A stretch of DNA of 64,000 nt from Bettongia penicillata ogilbyi. Lineage: Eukaryota; Chordata; Mammalia; Diprotodontia; Potoroidae. Where the stretch lies: positions 9,456,600 through 9,520,599 of the forward strand of contig JAJHZJ010000399.1 of the NCBI GenBank assembly GCA_023548195.1, written 5' to 3'. The notes under the pieces are model-generated. The model did no database searches. It saw only the letters and a program-made list of their open reading frames with translations, and had not been told where the DNA came from. Position numbers and translations under genes: made by a program. Below are positions 52,890-62,869 of this stretch, piece after piece; within the stretch, counting starts at the first letter, position 1, and each line of letters starts with the position of its first letter.

Positions 52890-53535
52890 GAAGAAATCTC
52901 AACAAAATTCAGAAAAAAACTGTTGGTAGAATATTGTATTTTCTGAAGATTTCAGATGAAGAAAAATAAATAAATAAAAATGATGGGATTTGCTATAGCT
53001 TCATAATCTGAGTCCTTTCATCCCTACATGTTGTTTCAGCCTTCTTTCATCTTGCCACTGTCCACACTGTGGTTTCACTGTGGGTTGCTTTCTCTTTCCC
53101 TACCGAAACCTTCCTGCTCTTTAACCTGTCTTTTATTGCACTGACTCAGAGATATTTATCTCTGCCTTTCAAAGTACTCTAATTAATTTATTGCTAATTA
53201 GTCAGTATGACTTAGCTAGAAGTTTTTCCCTTGCTCCCAAGTAACTTATGGGATGTTTCTGTGGACACTTTTGACAGTCTGCCCAGAGAAATATAATAGG
53301 TATTTTTTGATGAGAGGCCGGATCATTGATTGACATGGATTACGGTTCTAATTTAGTTACGGTTGAGGATAGCTGACTTCTGCTGTTTCTGCCTGAGATT
53401 CTGCTCTATGATTCTATTTTATGAGGTTTCCTCTAATCGTGGAAATCTAAAGCCAAAGTCAAGCAGAAGGGTGGGAATTCACAATGGCAGATCAGTGGAT
53501 TTGGAGAGATGTAAGAATTGGGATTACATTTTGAA
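52890..53535. other. Intergenic, nothing recognised
   Basis: No gene or clear family. Confidence 0.35.
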
Positions 53536-53539
53536 AGTA

Positions 53540-53875
53540 TAATGCAATACTTTTGTCCTCCCTGAGTCTTCTGCTTTCCAGACTAAACATCCCAAGCTCT
53601 TTCAACAAATCATTGTTGGCTGCAACTACCAGATTAATTTTGAGTCCACTAAGTATCCTCTGGACATTGCCAGTTTGTCACTGTTTTTCCTAAAATATGA
53701 TACCTAGAAATGATTAAAGTACTTTAGATTTGGTCTGAGTGGGAAGGAATTCAGAGGACTATAATTTCCCTTGTTCAGGACACTAATTGACTTCCCTATC
53801 ACGTTGTTGATTCATATTGAGTTCATGGTCCATTAACCCTCTAAGTCTTTTTTCATATGGATTTCTCTCTGGATA
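53540..53875 (-). mobile_element. CR1/L3 LINE fragment, copy A of a duplicated composite
   Basis: 'ccctgagtcttctgctttcc', 'agactaaacatcccaagctc', 'tttcaacaaatcattgttgg', 'ccattaaccctctaagtctt'. Closely parallel to 56960-57270. Confidence 0.75.
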
Positions 53876-53992
53876 CATCTTGTTCCTGATTAAGCAAACA
53901 TTTATCTCTTCTTACCTTTGCTTCATAAAATCCCTAGTTTCCTTCAAAACTCAGCTCCTGGCACTTCCTATAGGAAGTCTATCCTGATAGCA
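53876..53992 (+). mobile_element. L2 LINE fragment joined to copy A
   Basis: 'tgttcctgattaagcaaaca', 'aaatccctagtttccttcaa', 'aactcagctcctggcacttc', 'ctataggaagtctatcctga'. The same junction is found at about 57280. Confidence 0.7.
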
Positions 53993-53994
53993 AA

Positions 53995-54110
53995 GAATTA
54001 GAAATAAAGTAGATGCCCTTTGATTGGGGGAAGGAACAAACTATGCTAAGTGAATAAGTGTCTTAAATCACAATGAAGAATTCGGAGAAGCATTTGAACT
54101 CTTACATGCT
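53995..54110 (+). mobile_element. L1 LINE 3' part, piece 1 of 3
   Basis: 'attagaaataaagtagatgc', 'cctttgattgggggaaggaa', 'gaattcggagaagcatttga'. Interrupted by a MIR-type SINE and continued at 54346. Confidence 0.6.
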
Positions 54111-54111
54111 T

Positions 54112-54345
54112 GCAAATAGTGCCTCAACTTGGAGTCAGAATGACCCCAATATTGCCTTAGTCATTGTGGCCATGTGTCCATGGACAAATGATAGTTTAAC
54201 TAATCTGAGCTTCATGAGTTTCTTCATCTGTAAAATGGAGATAATAAATGCATCTACCTTGCAAGGTTGTTGTGAGGATCAAGTAAAAAATACGTGCAAG
54301 CTGCTTTGGAACCTTAAAGTGGTTCATAAATGCTCATGATGATAA
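54112..54345 (+). mobile_element. MIR/CORE SINE nested in L1
   Basis: 'gtgcctcaacttggagtcag', 'catgagtttcttcatctgta', 'aaatggagataataaatgca', 'aaggttgttgtgaggatcaa', 'tggttcataaatgctcatga'. The 88-codon ORF here is its shadow. Confidence 0.75.
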
Positions 54346-54405
54346 TGTGAACTATTGCAGAGTGTAGTAAGTTTGGTGCACAGTATTCATCATGACTATA
54401 GTATA
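54346..54405 (+). mobile_element. L1 LINE 3' part, piece 2 of 3
   Basis: 'tgaactattgcagagtgtag' corresponds to the L1 text 'tgaactgatgcagagtgaag', followed by 'attcatcatgactatagtat'. Confidence 0.55.
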
Positions 54406-54725
54406 GGGACAGCTAGGTGGCATGGTGAATAGAGTGCTATGCCCAGAGTCAGGGAGACTCATCTTTATCTAATTTGGCCTCAGACACTTATCAGCTGTGT
54501 GACTTTGGGAAAGTCACTTAATTCTATTTGCCTCAGTTTCCTTGTCTGTAAAATGAGCTGGAGAAGGAAATGACAAACTGCTGCAGTATGTTTGTAAAGA
54601 AAATCCCAATTTGCCTCAGTTTTCTTGTCTGTAAAATGAGCTGGAGAAGGAAATGGCAAACTACTCCAGTATCTTTGTGAAGAAAATCCTAAATGGGGTC
54701 TTGAAGAGTCAGACATGAATGAGCA
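54406..54725 (+). mobile_element. Marsupial SINE with internal 83-bp duplication
   Basis: Head GGGACAGCTAGGTGGCATGG, body, and RTE-like tail 'gaagagtcagacatgaatga'. The segment starting ATTTGCCTCAGTTTCC at 54526 is repeated from 54609 (period 83 bp), so the CORE, linker and first part of the tail region are present twice. The two halves differ at several positions, so the duplication is not recent. Confidence 0.9.
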
Positions 54726-54975
54726 AACATAAATGGAAAGATTAACAAAATGAAACTGAACACTGTGTAATCATAATGACTTAACTATGGCTCAGGAGAA
54801 AGGCTGAAAAAATATGATTTCCTTTATTGCAGAAGTGGAGGATTTTATACATGGAATATTTTATGTATTCTTACATATGGTTAATGTGTTGGTTGGTTTT
54901 GCTGAATTTTTTTCTCCTTTTTGAATCTTTATTACAAGAGACAGTTTGTTGTATATAGGAAGAGGGAGGGCTAGA
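54726..54975 (+). mobile_element. L1 LINE 3' UTR, piece 3 of 3
   Basis: 'aaatggaaagattaacaaaa', 'gtgtaatcataatgacttaa', 'gcagaagtggaggattttat', 'taatgtgttggttggttttg', matching the 3' UTR at 39460-39715. Confidence 0.7.
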
Positions 54976-54979
54976 CTTA

Positions 54980-55320
54980 GATTTTGATGTGATAGAATGA
55001 CAAAAGGCACTGAAAAAATTTTAAGCATATGGCAACCTCTGAATTTACCTAAACCAGGGGTTCGTAGTCTAGATCTGCAGACAAGTGGACAGTGAGTAGA
55101 TTTCAAGAGGTTCAAGAACTAGGATGGGAAAAAATACATCTTTCATTTACATAAACCACTAGCTGAATTTAACATTTTCTTCAATTATTTAAAAACATTA
55201 TTATGAGAAGGGCTGCAAAGATTTCACCAGATTGTTACAAAGATCTATGCGAAAAGAAAAGGTTAAGAACTCTTGACCTAAACCATCTATGAATTGAGGT
55301 TCAGTCTTCTCTAGGAAGGA
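54980..55320. other. Intergenic, nothing recognised
   Basis: Contains 'aaccaggggttcgtagtcta' and 'ggttaagaactcttgaccta', inverted 'gggttcttaacc'-type words about 200 bp apart that may mark a decayed hAT-type element (55055-55275). Not certain. Confidence 0.35.
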
Positions 55321-55324
55321 AAGA

Positions 55325-55540
55325 AGGAAACAAATATTTATTAAGAGCCTACTATGTAGCTAAGCATTTTTTATAAATATTATCTCCTTTGACCCTCTCA
55401 ACAACTCTGTGGGTCCCCATTTTATAGCTGAAGAAATTATGACTTTTTCAGAATCATACATTAAGTGAGTGTCTAAGTGTCACTGAATTAGTGTTTGAAC
55501 TCAATTCTTCAGAACTTTCAAGCCTAGCACACTCACGGGG
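55325..55540 (-). mobile_element. MIR SINE (antisense)
   Basis: 'gcctactatgtagctaagca', 'tctcaacaactctgtgggtc', 'cccattttatagctgaagaa', 'gtgtttgaactcaattcttc'. Confidence 0.7.
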
Positions 55541-55544
55541 GAAA

Positions 55545-56285
55545 CTGATCTGAGGTGGTGAAAAGTCTCTTTTTAATACCCTGTCTCATCCAAATTCTCC
55601 TTTTTTAGTCTCTGTCATGTTTTCTTTGTTTTTTCCTAATCAGAAAAACATTATGAATTTTGATAATGGGTAAATTCCTGTTACCACTGACTGTACAGTG
55701 CTTAATGAACTATGTTTTTCATTAGACGTAGTCTGCTATATAGGGGGAAAAAAAATCTAAGAAACCAAGCTGAAAACCCACATCACAAAACACACTATGC
55801 CTATTTAACCCATAAAGAAAATAGTGACTTGAGGGGAGAGGCCTATCAGGGGTCATTCAGTTTGTGATGATAGGAACATTTCCAGGACAATAAGGTACTG
55901 AGGAAAAGGAAATAGAAATGCTAAGTAGCAAAACTGAAGTAAGTTAAACAGACATGTATAAGAGCTGGAGTATCTAATGAATGCTTCCTCCATGTGAAGG
56001 AATGAGTAAACTCAATGTTATCTGAAGCTGGGTGTAGACCTGTGACCTTTCCTGATTTGGGTGGGACACTAGGTGGAGAGGTTGAGGTTTGTCATTAAGA
56101 TTGAAAAAGCCAAATTTAATTAAAAGGACTGAGGAAGTAAGTCAGTATAGGATTTATTTTACAGGCTTTCAGAAGTGCAAACCTCAAGTTTGTGTTTCTA
56201 GGTAAATTGCAAGTTTACATAGACAACAAGGAACTATAGACTCTCTTTTCAATTCTGCTTCCCAGTCACCATTTGCTAGTCAATA
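55545..56285. other. Intergenic, nothing recognised
   Basis: No gene or clear family. Confidence 0.35.
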
Positions 56286-56289
56286 ATTC

Positions 56290-56400
56290 ACATGATCACA
56301 GATACAGAGCTGGAAGGACCATCAAAGACCATCTCCTTCAACTCCCTTGCTTTACAGATCAGGAAACTGAGGGCTGGAGTCATTTAAGCAACTTTAGGTT
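56290..56400 (-). mobile_element. MIR-class SINE (antisense)
   Basis: 'acagatacagagctggaagg', 'ttacagatcaggaaactgag'. Confidence 0.65.
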
Positions 56401-56589
56401 TTCTGGGCTTTGGTTTGCTTCTGCTAGATGACTAGTAAAGAATACAAATTTCACTTAATGTTTTCACTTTTTGAATGAGGCTGCAAACTTCAGACAACTG
56501 GGAAACAAGAGAGACAGAGCAGACAGAAATAAGAGGCTCATTTTGAGCCAAAGCATTAACGGCAGCCTGAGTCAATTGAATCTATAGAG

Positions 56590-57270
56590 TCTGAGATTTA
56601 GAAGGGATCTCAGATATCTAGTCAAATCTATACTTGGGGAAGAAACTCATTTGCAACCTTCCAAGTAGCCCTCCAAACATTGCTTAAATTTAGGTCCCCA
56701 GAGATGGAAATTTACTCTATGTTGAAGCAACTCATGCCACTTTTGGAGAATTCTGACTATTAGGAAGTCTTTTCTTACATGGAGCTAATGTAGATCTCTC
56801 TCCAAGCTTCTCATTCTTACCTCTGGGGTCAAAGAAGAGTCTAAAGACTCTGTGAGTCATCTCTTACTTAAATGGAATGATTTGACTTGATGAGTCTAAT
56901 CTCTTTTTTACTAGATAACTTTTCAAATATTTGAAGTCAGCTCTCAGGTGCCCCCTGAGTCTTCTACTTTCCCTTTCCGTTCAGCTAAACATCCCAAGCT
57001 CTTTCAACAAATCGCTGTTGTCTGCAATGATGAAATTAGTTTTAAGTTCACTAACCATCCTGGGGATATAGCCAGCTTGTCTTTCCTAAAATGCCATACC
57101 CAGAACTGATTTTATACTCAGATCTTCAGATTTATTCTGATTGGTGGAGAGTTCAGTGAGACTATCATTTGCATTGAAACAAGGGACACTTGGCTCTCTC
57201 ACAATGTGGATCCATATTGAACTCATGTTCCACTAAAGCATGGTCCACTAAATTCATATGAATTTCTGTC
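56590..57270 (-). mobile_element. CR1/L3 LINE 3' region, copy B (longer)
   Basis: 'tgagatttagaagggatctc', 'ggaagtcttttcttacatgg', 'cctctggggtcaaagaagag', 'aatatttgaagtcagctctc', 'ggtgccccctgagtcttcta', 'tttcctaaaatgccataccc', 'catatgaatttctgtctggt'. Antisense CR1 landmarks in the right order. Confidence 0.8.
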
Positions 57271-57274
57271 TGGT

Positions 57275-57485
57275 TCTATCATATCCCTGATTGAGCAAGC
57301 AAATATTTATCCTTCCTCACCTATGCTTGTAGAATCTCTAGTTTCCTTCAAAACTTAGCTCATATCACCTCCTATAGGAACTCTCTCCTGATCAACTTGG
57401 CTGCTAGGCTCCTGTATCTGGAAATCATTTTGTATGTATGTGCATCCAATATTCTGTGAACATATTCTCCAATAGAATGCAAATT
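57275..57485 (+). mobile_element. L2 LINE fragment joined to copy B
   Basis: 'atccctgattgagcaagcaa', 'tctctagtttccttcaaaac', 'ttagctcatatcacctccta', 'taggaactctctcctgatca', 'gaacatattctccaatagaa'. Confidence 0.7.
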
Positions 57486-57499
57486 TTTAAAATATAGTT

Positions 57500-58303
57500 T
57501 GTTTTTAGTTTTCAACATTCATTTCCACAAGATTTTGAGTTTCAAATTTTCTCCCCACCTCTCCCCTCCTCCACTCCCAGATGCTGTGCATTCTGATTAT
57601 TTCTTTCCCCAATTTCCCTTCTATCACCTCCCACATTCTCTTATCCCCTTTTCCTGTAGGGCAAGATAGATTTCTGTATACCATTGTCCGTATATCTTAT
57701 TTCCCAGTTGTATATCAAAACAATTTTTAACATTGGTTTTTAAAACTTTGAGTTCCATGTTCTCTCCCTTCCTCCTTTCCCCATCTACCCTCATTAAGAA
57801 GGCAAGCAATTTGATATAGGTTAAATATGTGTAGTCATGCAAAACACTTCTATAATAGTCATGTTGTGAAATACTAACTATATTTCCCTCTATCCTATCC
57901 CGCCCCCATTTATTCTATCCTCTCCTTTGACTCTGTCCCTTTTCAAAAGTGTTTGCTTCTGATTACCCCATACCCTCATTTGCCCTCCCTTCTATCATTC
58001 CCTCCCTATTCCTTTGCCCCTTATTTCCTATAGGGTAAGATAGATTTCAATTTCCAATTGAATGTATATATTATTACTTCTTTAAGCCAAATTCAATGAA
58101 AGTAAGGTTCACTCATTCCCTCTTATCTCTCCCTATTTCTCCTTCACTGTAAAAGTTTTTTCTTGCCTCTTTTATGTGAGATAATTTACCCCATTCTACT
58201 TCTCCTTTTATCCTTCTTTTGGTACATTCTTCTCTCACCCCTTAATTTTATTTTTTAGATATCATCCCTTCATATTCAACTCACTCTGTGTCCTCTGTCT
58301 ATA

Positions 58304-58356
<53 letters not shown>

Positions 58357-59370
58357 TCCTTCCAACTACCCCAATTCTGAGAAAGGTCTCATGAATTGCA
58401 AATAACATCTTTCCATGTAAGAATGTAAACAGTTCAACTTTCATAAATCCCTTATATTTCTCTTTCCTGTTTACCTTTTCATGATTCTCTTGAGTCTTGT
58501 CTTGAAAGTTAAATTTTGTATTCAGCTTTGATCTTTTCATCAAGAATGCTTGAAGGACCTCTGTTTCATTGAACGTCCATTTTTTCCCCCCGAAAGGATT
58601 ATATTCAATTTTGCCGGGTAGGTGTTTCTTGGTTTTAATCCTTGCTCCTTTGACCTCTGGCATATCATATTCCAAGACCTCTGATCCCTTACTGTAGAAA
58701 CTGCTAAATCTTGTGTTATCCTGATTATGTTTCCAGAATACTTGAATTGTTTCTTTCTGGCTGTTTCAATATTTTCTCCTTAACCTGAGAACTCTGGAAT
58801 TTGGCTACAATATTCCTAGGATTCCATTTGGGATCTCTTCAGGAGGTGATCAGTGGATTTTTTCAATTTCTATTTTAGCCTCTGGTTCTAGAATTTCAGG
58901 GCAGTTTTCCTTGATAATTTCTTGAAAGATGATGTCTAGGTTCTTTTTTTGATCTTGACATTCAGGTTGTCCAGTATTTAAAATTATCTTTCCTGGATCT
59001 ATTTCCTAGGTTAGTTGTTTTTCCAATGAAATATTTCACATTGTCTTCTATTTTTTTTTATTCTTTTGGTTTGTTTCTATAGCTTTTTGATTTCTCATAG
59101 AATCATTAGCTTCCATTTGCTCCATTCTAGTTTTTAAATAATTGTTTTCTTCAGTGAACTTTTGGGTCTCTTTTTTCATTTTTTCAATACTGATTTTTAA
59201 GGCATTCTTCTTCTCATTAGCTTTTTGGACCTCTTTTGCCATTTGGATTAGTCTATTTTTTAAGGTGTTATTTCTTCAGCATTTTTTTTTGGGTCTCTTC
59301 TAGCAAGCTGTTGACTCAGTTTTCATGATTTTCTTGCATCACTCTCATTTCTCTTCCTACTTGATTTGAA
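57500..59370 (-). mobile_element. L1 LINE 5' region including ORF1 coiled coil (antisense)
   Basis: The minus-strand ORF at 59242-59048 reads MAKEVQKANEKKNALKISIE, then KMKKETQKFTEENNYLKTRM, a heptad-like coiled coil as in L1 ORF1 proteins. Downstream on the minus strand (58260-59040) text such as 'gttttccttgataatttctt' and 'gggcagttttcct' (plus-strand form) continues the ORF1 region, and 58675-58262 carries a 137-codon ORF reading KHLPGKIEYNPFGGKKWTFN that ends in an (AC)n artefact. Multiple stops, so inactive. Homology to the left of 58260 (57500-58250) is weaker. Apart from possible untranslated L1 text at 30495-31060, this is the only 5'-part L1 in the window. Confidence 0.7.
58302..58355. 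repeat. (AC)n microsatellite inside the L1
   Basis: About 25 AC units with one AT break near the left edge. Confidence 0.95.
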
Positions 59371-59490
59371 CTCAGGAAGACCAGAGTTCAAACCTTGCCT
59401 CAGCTAATTCCCAGCTCAGTGACCCTGAGCAAGTACCTTAACCTCTCTTAGTTTCAGTTTTTCCCATCCATAACATGGAAAAATTAAAAG
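59371..59490 (+). mobile_element. CORE SINE (head truncated)
   Basis: 'gaactcaggaagaccagagt', 'tcaaaccttgcctcagctaa', 'tcagtgaccctgagcaagta', 'cttaacctctcttagtttca'. Confidence 0.7.
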
Positions 59491-59629
59491 CATGGATGTG
59501 AAGATTTAGATATTAAATATGTTTTGTGATATTTTAAAGAGTCATATAAATGTTAGCTAATATAAGAATGCATATGTACATAAGCACACTGAAAGGTGAT
59601 CTAATTATGAGGATATTCAGAAGTAGAGT

Positions 59630-59865
59630 CTGACAATAATAGTAGCTCACATTTATAAAGTGTTTTAAAGTAGACAAAGCACTCTGCACAAACTTTCATA
59701 TTTTATCTTTCTAACAGTCCTCTATGAGATTTGGTGTTTAGTGGAACCAGTATTATGACCCCCATTTTATAGATGAGGCTCAAACTTACCCAAGTCACAA
59801 AGTTTAGTGTCAATCTTATCTTATTTGACTCCAGATCCTGAGTTCCTTCCTTTATGCCATACTGA
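59630..59865 (-). mobile_element. MIR SINE (antisense)
   Basis: 'aaagtgttttaaagtagaca', 'aagcactctgcacaaacttt', 'ccattttatagatgaggctc', 'tatttgactccagatcctga'. Confidence 0.75.
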
Positions 59866-59891
59866 GATCTCTACTTCATTTGTTGCATGGT

Positions 59892-59899
59892 ATGTGTAT

Positions 59900-59932
<33 letters not shown>
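59892..59932. repeat. (TG)n microsatellite
   Basis: GTATGTGTATGTGTATGTGT followed by about 12 TG units. Confidence 0.9.
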
Positions 59933-60039
59933 AGTGCATTGATTATTTCATTTACTCTTTTTTTGTTTTTTTGGCTTAAGAACTTGTAATTTCATAGGTG
60001 TAGGAAAACCTATAGAGGAACTTCCTTTATCATTATGGA

Positions 60040-60185
60040 CCAATACTTTCTCTGTAACGTATAAGCCCAGAGAATTTCCTGAGGGCCAAGAGGTGAGATT
60101 TGACCAGTGCTACAGAGCCAATATATAATAAAGACAGGACTTAAAACCAAGTAGGTGTTCCTGACTCTGAGGCTTCCTGTTATAT
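60040..60185 (-). mobile_element. CORE-type SINE (antisense, decayed)
   Basis: 'cctgagggccaagaggtgag', 'gaccagtgctacagagccaa', 'gacttaaaaccaagtaggtg', 'ttcctgactctgaggcttcc'. Confidence 0.5.
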
Positions 60186-60189
60186 TTAC

Positions 60190-61080
60190 ATTTCTCTAAG
60201 TAAATGAGCCAATGTTGGTATTTGGCAGTCTTTTGGCTTAAAGGAAAATTTTGTTTTAATGGGATATGACTGGTATATGTAGAGTAGGGTATCTTGTATC
60301 TCCTGTGGAACAAAGGAGTTCAAAGAAATCCATGTTTTATCATAGCAAGGGCTGAGGGAAAATCAACTGTAGCTATATTTCATTTATCCTTCTTTCTCAT
60401 CTGATTCTTGCTCTTCCTGAGTAAATCCTCTTTGCCACTTTCTTATTTGTTGTTTAAAAAATATGTTGTATGTGTACATGCACATATGTGTGCTAATTCA
60501 GGATATGATCAAATTGATTGGTTTAAAAAGTTTAAAAAGTCTGTTCTATATTTTGTTATGCATTTAATGTTACTTTAATAATACTGCAACAGGATACTAA
60601 TGATTTTCTAAAGAAATTATATTTTACATACCTCGAGCAAGGGACTAATGAAACAAACTATTCAAATGTATTCCAAAAGTGTATGCTAATCATACATTTC
60701 AAATAAAATATGAAATATACTTTTTGCCAAGAACACTGTGACCTTCTGGGTTGGAAGTGGAAATGTAGGAGTGCTAATTTGCAATACTGATTTCAGAGAT
60801 AGACTTAGGAGTCCCCCAACTTTTCATTTGCTCTTGAAGACCCAAAGTCACACAGATCTCACAGGAAATCTGGGCTGCCATAGACTGGAATGGCTCAATC
60901 AGAGTGCTAGAGAAACATTATGTCAGAGTAGGCCACATTTACCCCTCCCAAATTTGGTTGGCAGAAAACCCATTTTCTATAATTGGAGTTGTTTTTTTTT
61001 TTAGTGTACATCTGTATCACTTTTTTCTTTTAAAGGGTTCTCATTTTATTACCTTGGCTTACATTTGGAGCATTATGGTA
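60190..61080. other. Intergenic, nothing recognised
   Basis: No gene. ORFs at 60738 and 60904 have no domain. Confidence 0.35.
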
Positions 61081-61084
61081 CACA

Positions 61085-61127
61085 TGCAACAATTAGATTA
61101 ACAAGTACTTAGTAAGTGCCTACTATG
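61085..61127 (-). mobile_element. MIR3/L2-like repeat, left part of a split copy
   Basis: 'agtacttagtaagtgcctac', 'tatgttc' breaks at the SINE head and resumes at 61380 with 'agaaactatgataggtacag'. Strand assignment is by analogy with antisense MIR copies that carry the same phrase. Confidence 0.55.
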
Positions 61128-61379
61128 TTCCTACTGTGGAGAAGCTAGGTGGTGTAGTAAGTAGAGTGCTAAGCCTGAAGTCAGGAGAGACTCATCCTTC
61201 TGGGTTAAAATTTAGTCTCAGACACTTACTAGCTGTGTGACCCTGGGCCACTCACTTAACCATGTTTACCTCATTTTCCTTGTCTGTAATGACAAATCCC
61301 TTCAATATCTTTGCCAGGAGAATCTTAAATGGGGTCTCAAAGAGTGAGACATGACTGAAAAGCTACTGAACTGAATGTT
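61128..61379 (+). mobile_element. Marsupial SINE with RTE-like tail, nested
   Basis: 'gagaagctaggtggtgtagt', 'gagtgctaagcctgaagtca', 'cagacacttactagctgtgt', 'ctcaaagagtgagacatgac', 'tgaaaagctactgaactgaa'. ATGTTC on both sides (about 61122 and 61375) is a candidate TSD. Confidence 0.9.
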
Positions 61380-61470
61380 CAGAAACTATGATAGGTACAG
61401 GACATACAAAGATAAAAACAAAACAGTCCCCTGGCCAGAGAGAATTTAGTTCTACTGGAGGGAGGTGGGA
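61380..61470 (-). mobile_element. MIR3/L2-like repeat, right part
   Basis: 'ctatgataggtacaggacat', 'aaaacagtcccctggccaga', 'gagaatttagttctactgga'. Completes 61085-61127. Confidence 0.55.
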
Positions 61471-61479
61471 GGGGACATG

Positions 61480-61560
61480 TCATAGCTGACATTAATAGAG
61501 CTCTTTTACATTTGTAAAATACTTTACTTTTCTCATTTGAGTCTCATAGCCCTTCTGTTC
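61480..61560 (-). mobile_element. MIR SINE 3' fragment (antisense)
   Basis: 'taatagagctcttttacatt', 'tgtaaaatactttacttttc', 'tcatttgagtctcatagccc'. Confidence 0.6.
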
Positions 61561-61564
61561 GGCA

Positions 61565-62035
61565 TTTGAAGTCTGAAACATTCTAGCTCTAAAGGTTTCA
61601 TCTCAATTACCTTACTTTTCCTCACACGCTTCAAGTGCCGGCTGAAATGACCTACTTGGTTGTTTTTCCAAAGGGACATTCCCTCTTTCACCATGAAATT
61701 CCATCTTCTATCTCTATGGTGGATGCTCTTTTTCCACACCTTCACCTCGAAGAACCATTTGCTCCCTCCAAAGCTCGTAATCCCCACACTCCCATGTTGC
61801 CATTGCTTTACCTCATTACATAGTATTTATTTAGAAAAATAAATACAATAATAAAATAAATATTTGTTGAGTTCAAGTTGAACAACATTGTGAAGTAGAC
61901 ATGTCTATCCGCAGAGTAAGTTTACAACTTTGCAAAGTAAATACAAAATAATTTGGGGAGTGAGGGGAAAATACTAACCACTGGGACAGAAGATCAAGAA
62001 AGGCCTCCAGCAGGACATGGAATTATTACAATCAC
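61565..62035. other. Intergenic, unrecognised; overlapping ORFs on both strands
   Basis: ORFs of 84 (minus), 62 and 60 codons overlap at 61533-61842. None shows a known domain. The plus strand has vague L2-like phrasing (cacgcttcaagtgccggctg). Not called as a gene. Confidence 0.35.
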
Positions 62036-62039
62036 AAGA

Positions 62040-62110
62040 CAAGAATAATATTTATGTAATACATTAAAGTTGGGAAGATATTTTATATATTATCTTATTT
62101 GCTCATAGCT
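62040..62110 (-). mobile_element. MIR SINE 3' fragment (antisense)
   Basis: 'atttatgtaatacattaaag', 'ttgggaagatattttatata', 'ttatcttatttgctca'. Confidence 0.55.
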
Positions 62111-62151
62111 AGGTAAATGGGAAAGAGGAGACAGAGGGGGAAGGGAGGGGA

Positions 62152-62500
62152 AGTAAATACCATTTACTGTATATAGAGCCTACTATGTGCCATACATTAT
62201 ACTAGGGACTTTTTACAAATATCTCATTAATAATAACAATGACAATAATAGCTAATGTTTACATGGTACATACTATATGCCAGAAACTGTGATAAGTGCT
62301 TTTTACAAATATTATTTCATTTGATCCTCACAACCCTGAAAGGTAAGTGCTATTATTATCCTAATTTTTAATATGTTCACTGGACAAATTTGAGACAAAC
62401 TGAGGCAAACAGAGTTGAAGTGACTTACCCAGGATCATGAAGCTATTGAGTGTCTAAGGCTGGATCAGGCCCAGCACTCTTTGTAATGTGCCACAATTAA
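62152..62500 (-). mobile_element. MIR SINE (antisense) with doubled 3' part
   Basis: 'tactatgtgccatacattat' at 62182 and 'atactatatgccagaaactg' at 62271 are two successive starts of the same MIR phrase, each followed by 'ttttacaaatat'. The second runs on through 'aaactgaggcaaacagagtt', 'gtgacttacccaggatcatg'. Either two insertions or an internal duplication. Confidence 0.7.
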
Positions 62501-62729
62501 AGTATCCTAATATTTTATGTATAGCCATTTCAGTAAATCATATATTCTTGACAAATAATTCCTTTCCTCATAGAAGATAAATCTCCCAGGAAAAGTTTAA
62601 ATATTAACCTTGCCTAATATTTTCCTTTTACTAGTCCAGCTCTGAAGATAAACATAGCACTCAGATCTATCAACCTGACATGTTTGTAAGACACAAAACA
62701 TTAATCGCCATTTTAAGTGCAGAGTGTAT

Positions 62730-62865
62730 TTAATTAAATGGTTATTTACTGATCATGCAGCACATGTTTTGCTTAGTACCAGGCAGTTAAGGACAACCAC
62801 AAAAGAAATATATAATTGGCCCCTGCGCTCATGAAGTTCATAATCTTTTGGGGGAAATAAGACTT
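62730..62865 (-). mobile_element. MIR3/L2-like repeat
   Basis: 'gcttagtaccaggcagttaa', 'ttggcccctgcgctcatgaa', 'gttcataatcttttggggga'. Orientation assigned by analogy with 61380-61470. Confidence 0.5.
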
Positions 62866-62869
62866 ACTA

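Noticed and set aside
58262..58675. 137-codon minus-strand ORF, the longest in the window
   Set aside because: It is the inside of a decayed L1 with an (AC)n tail translated as CVCVCV. There is no start context or domain of a host gene.
61533..61842. 84-codon minus ORF and overlapping plus ORFs as a small gene
   Set aside because: No domain, no splice sites or Kozak context that stand out, and overlapping ORFs on both strands argue for chance.
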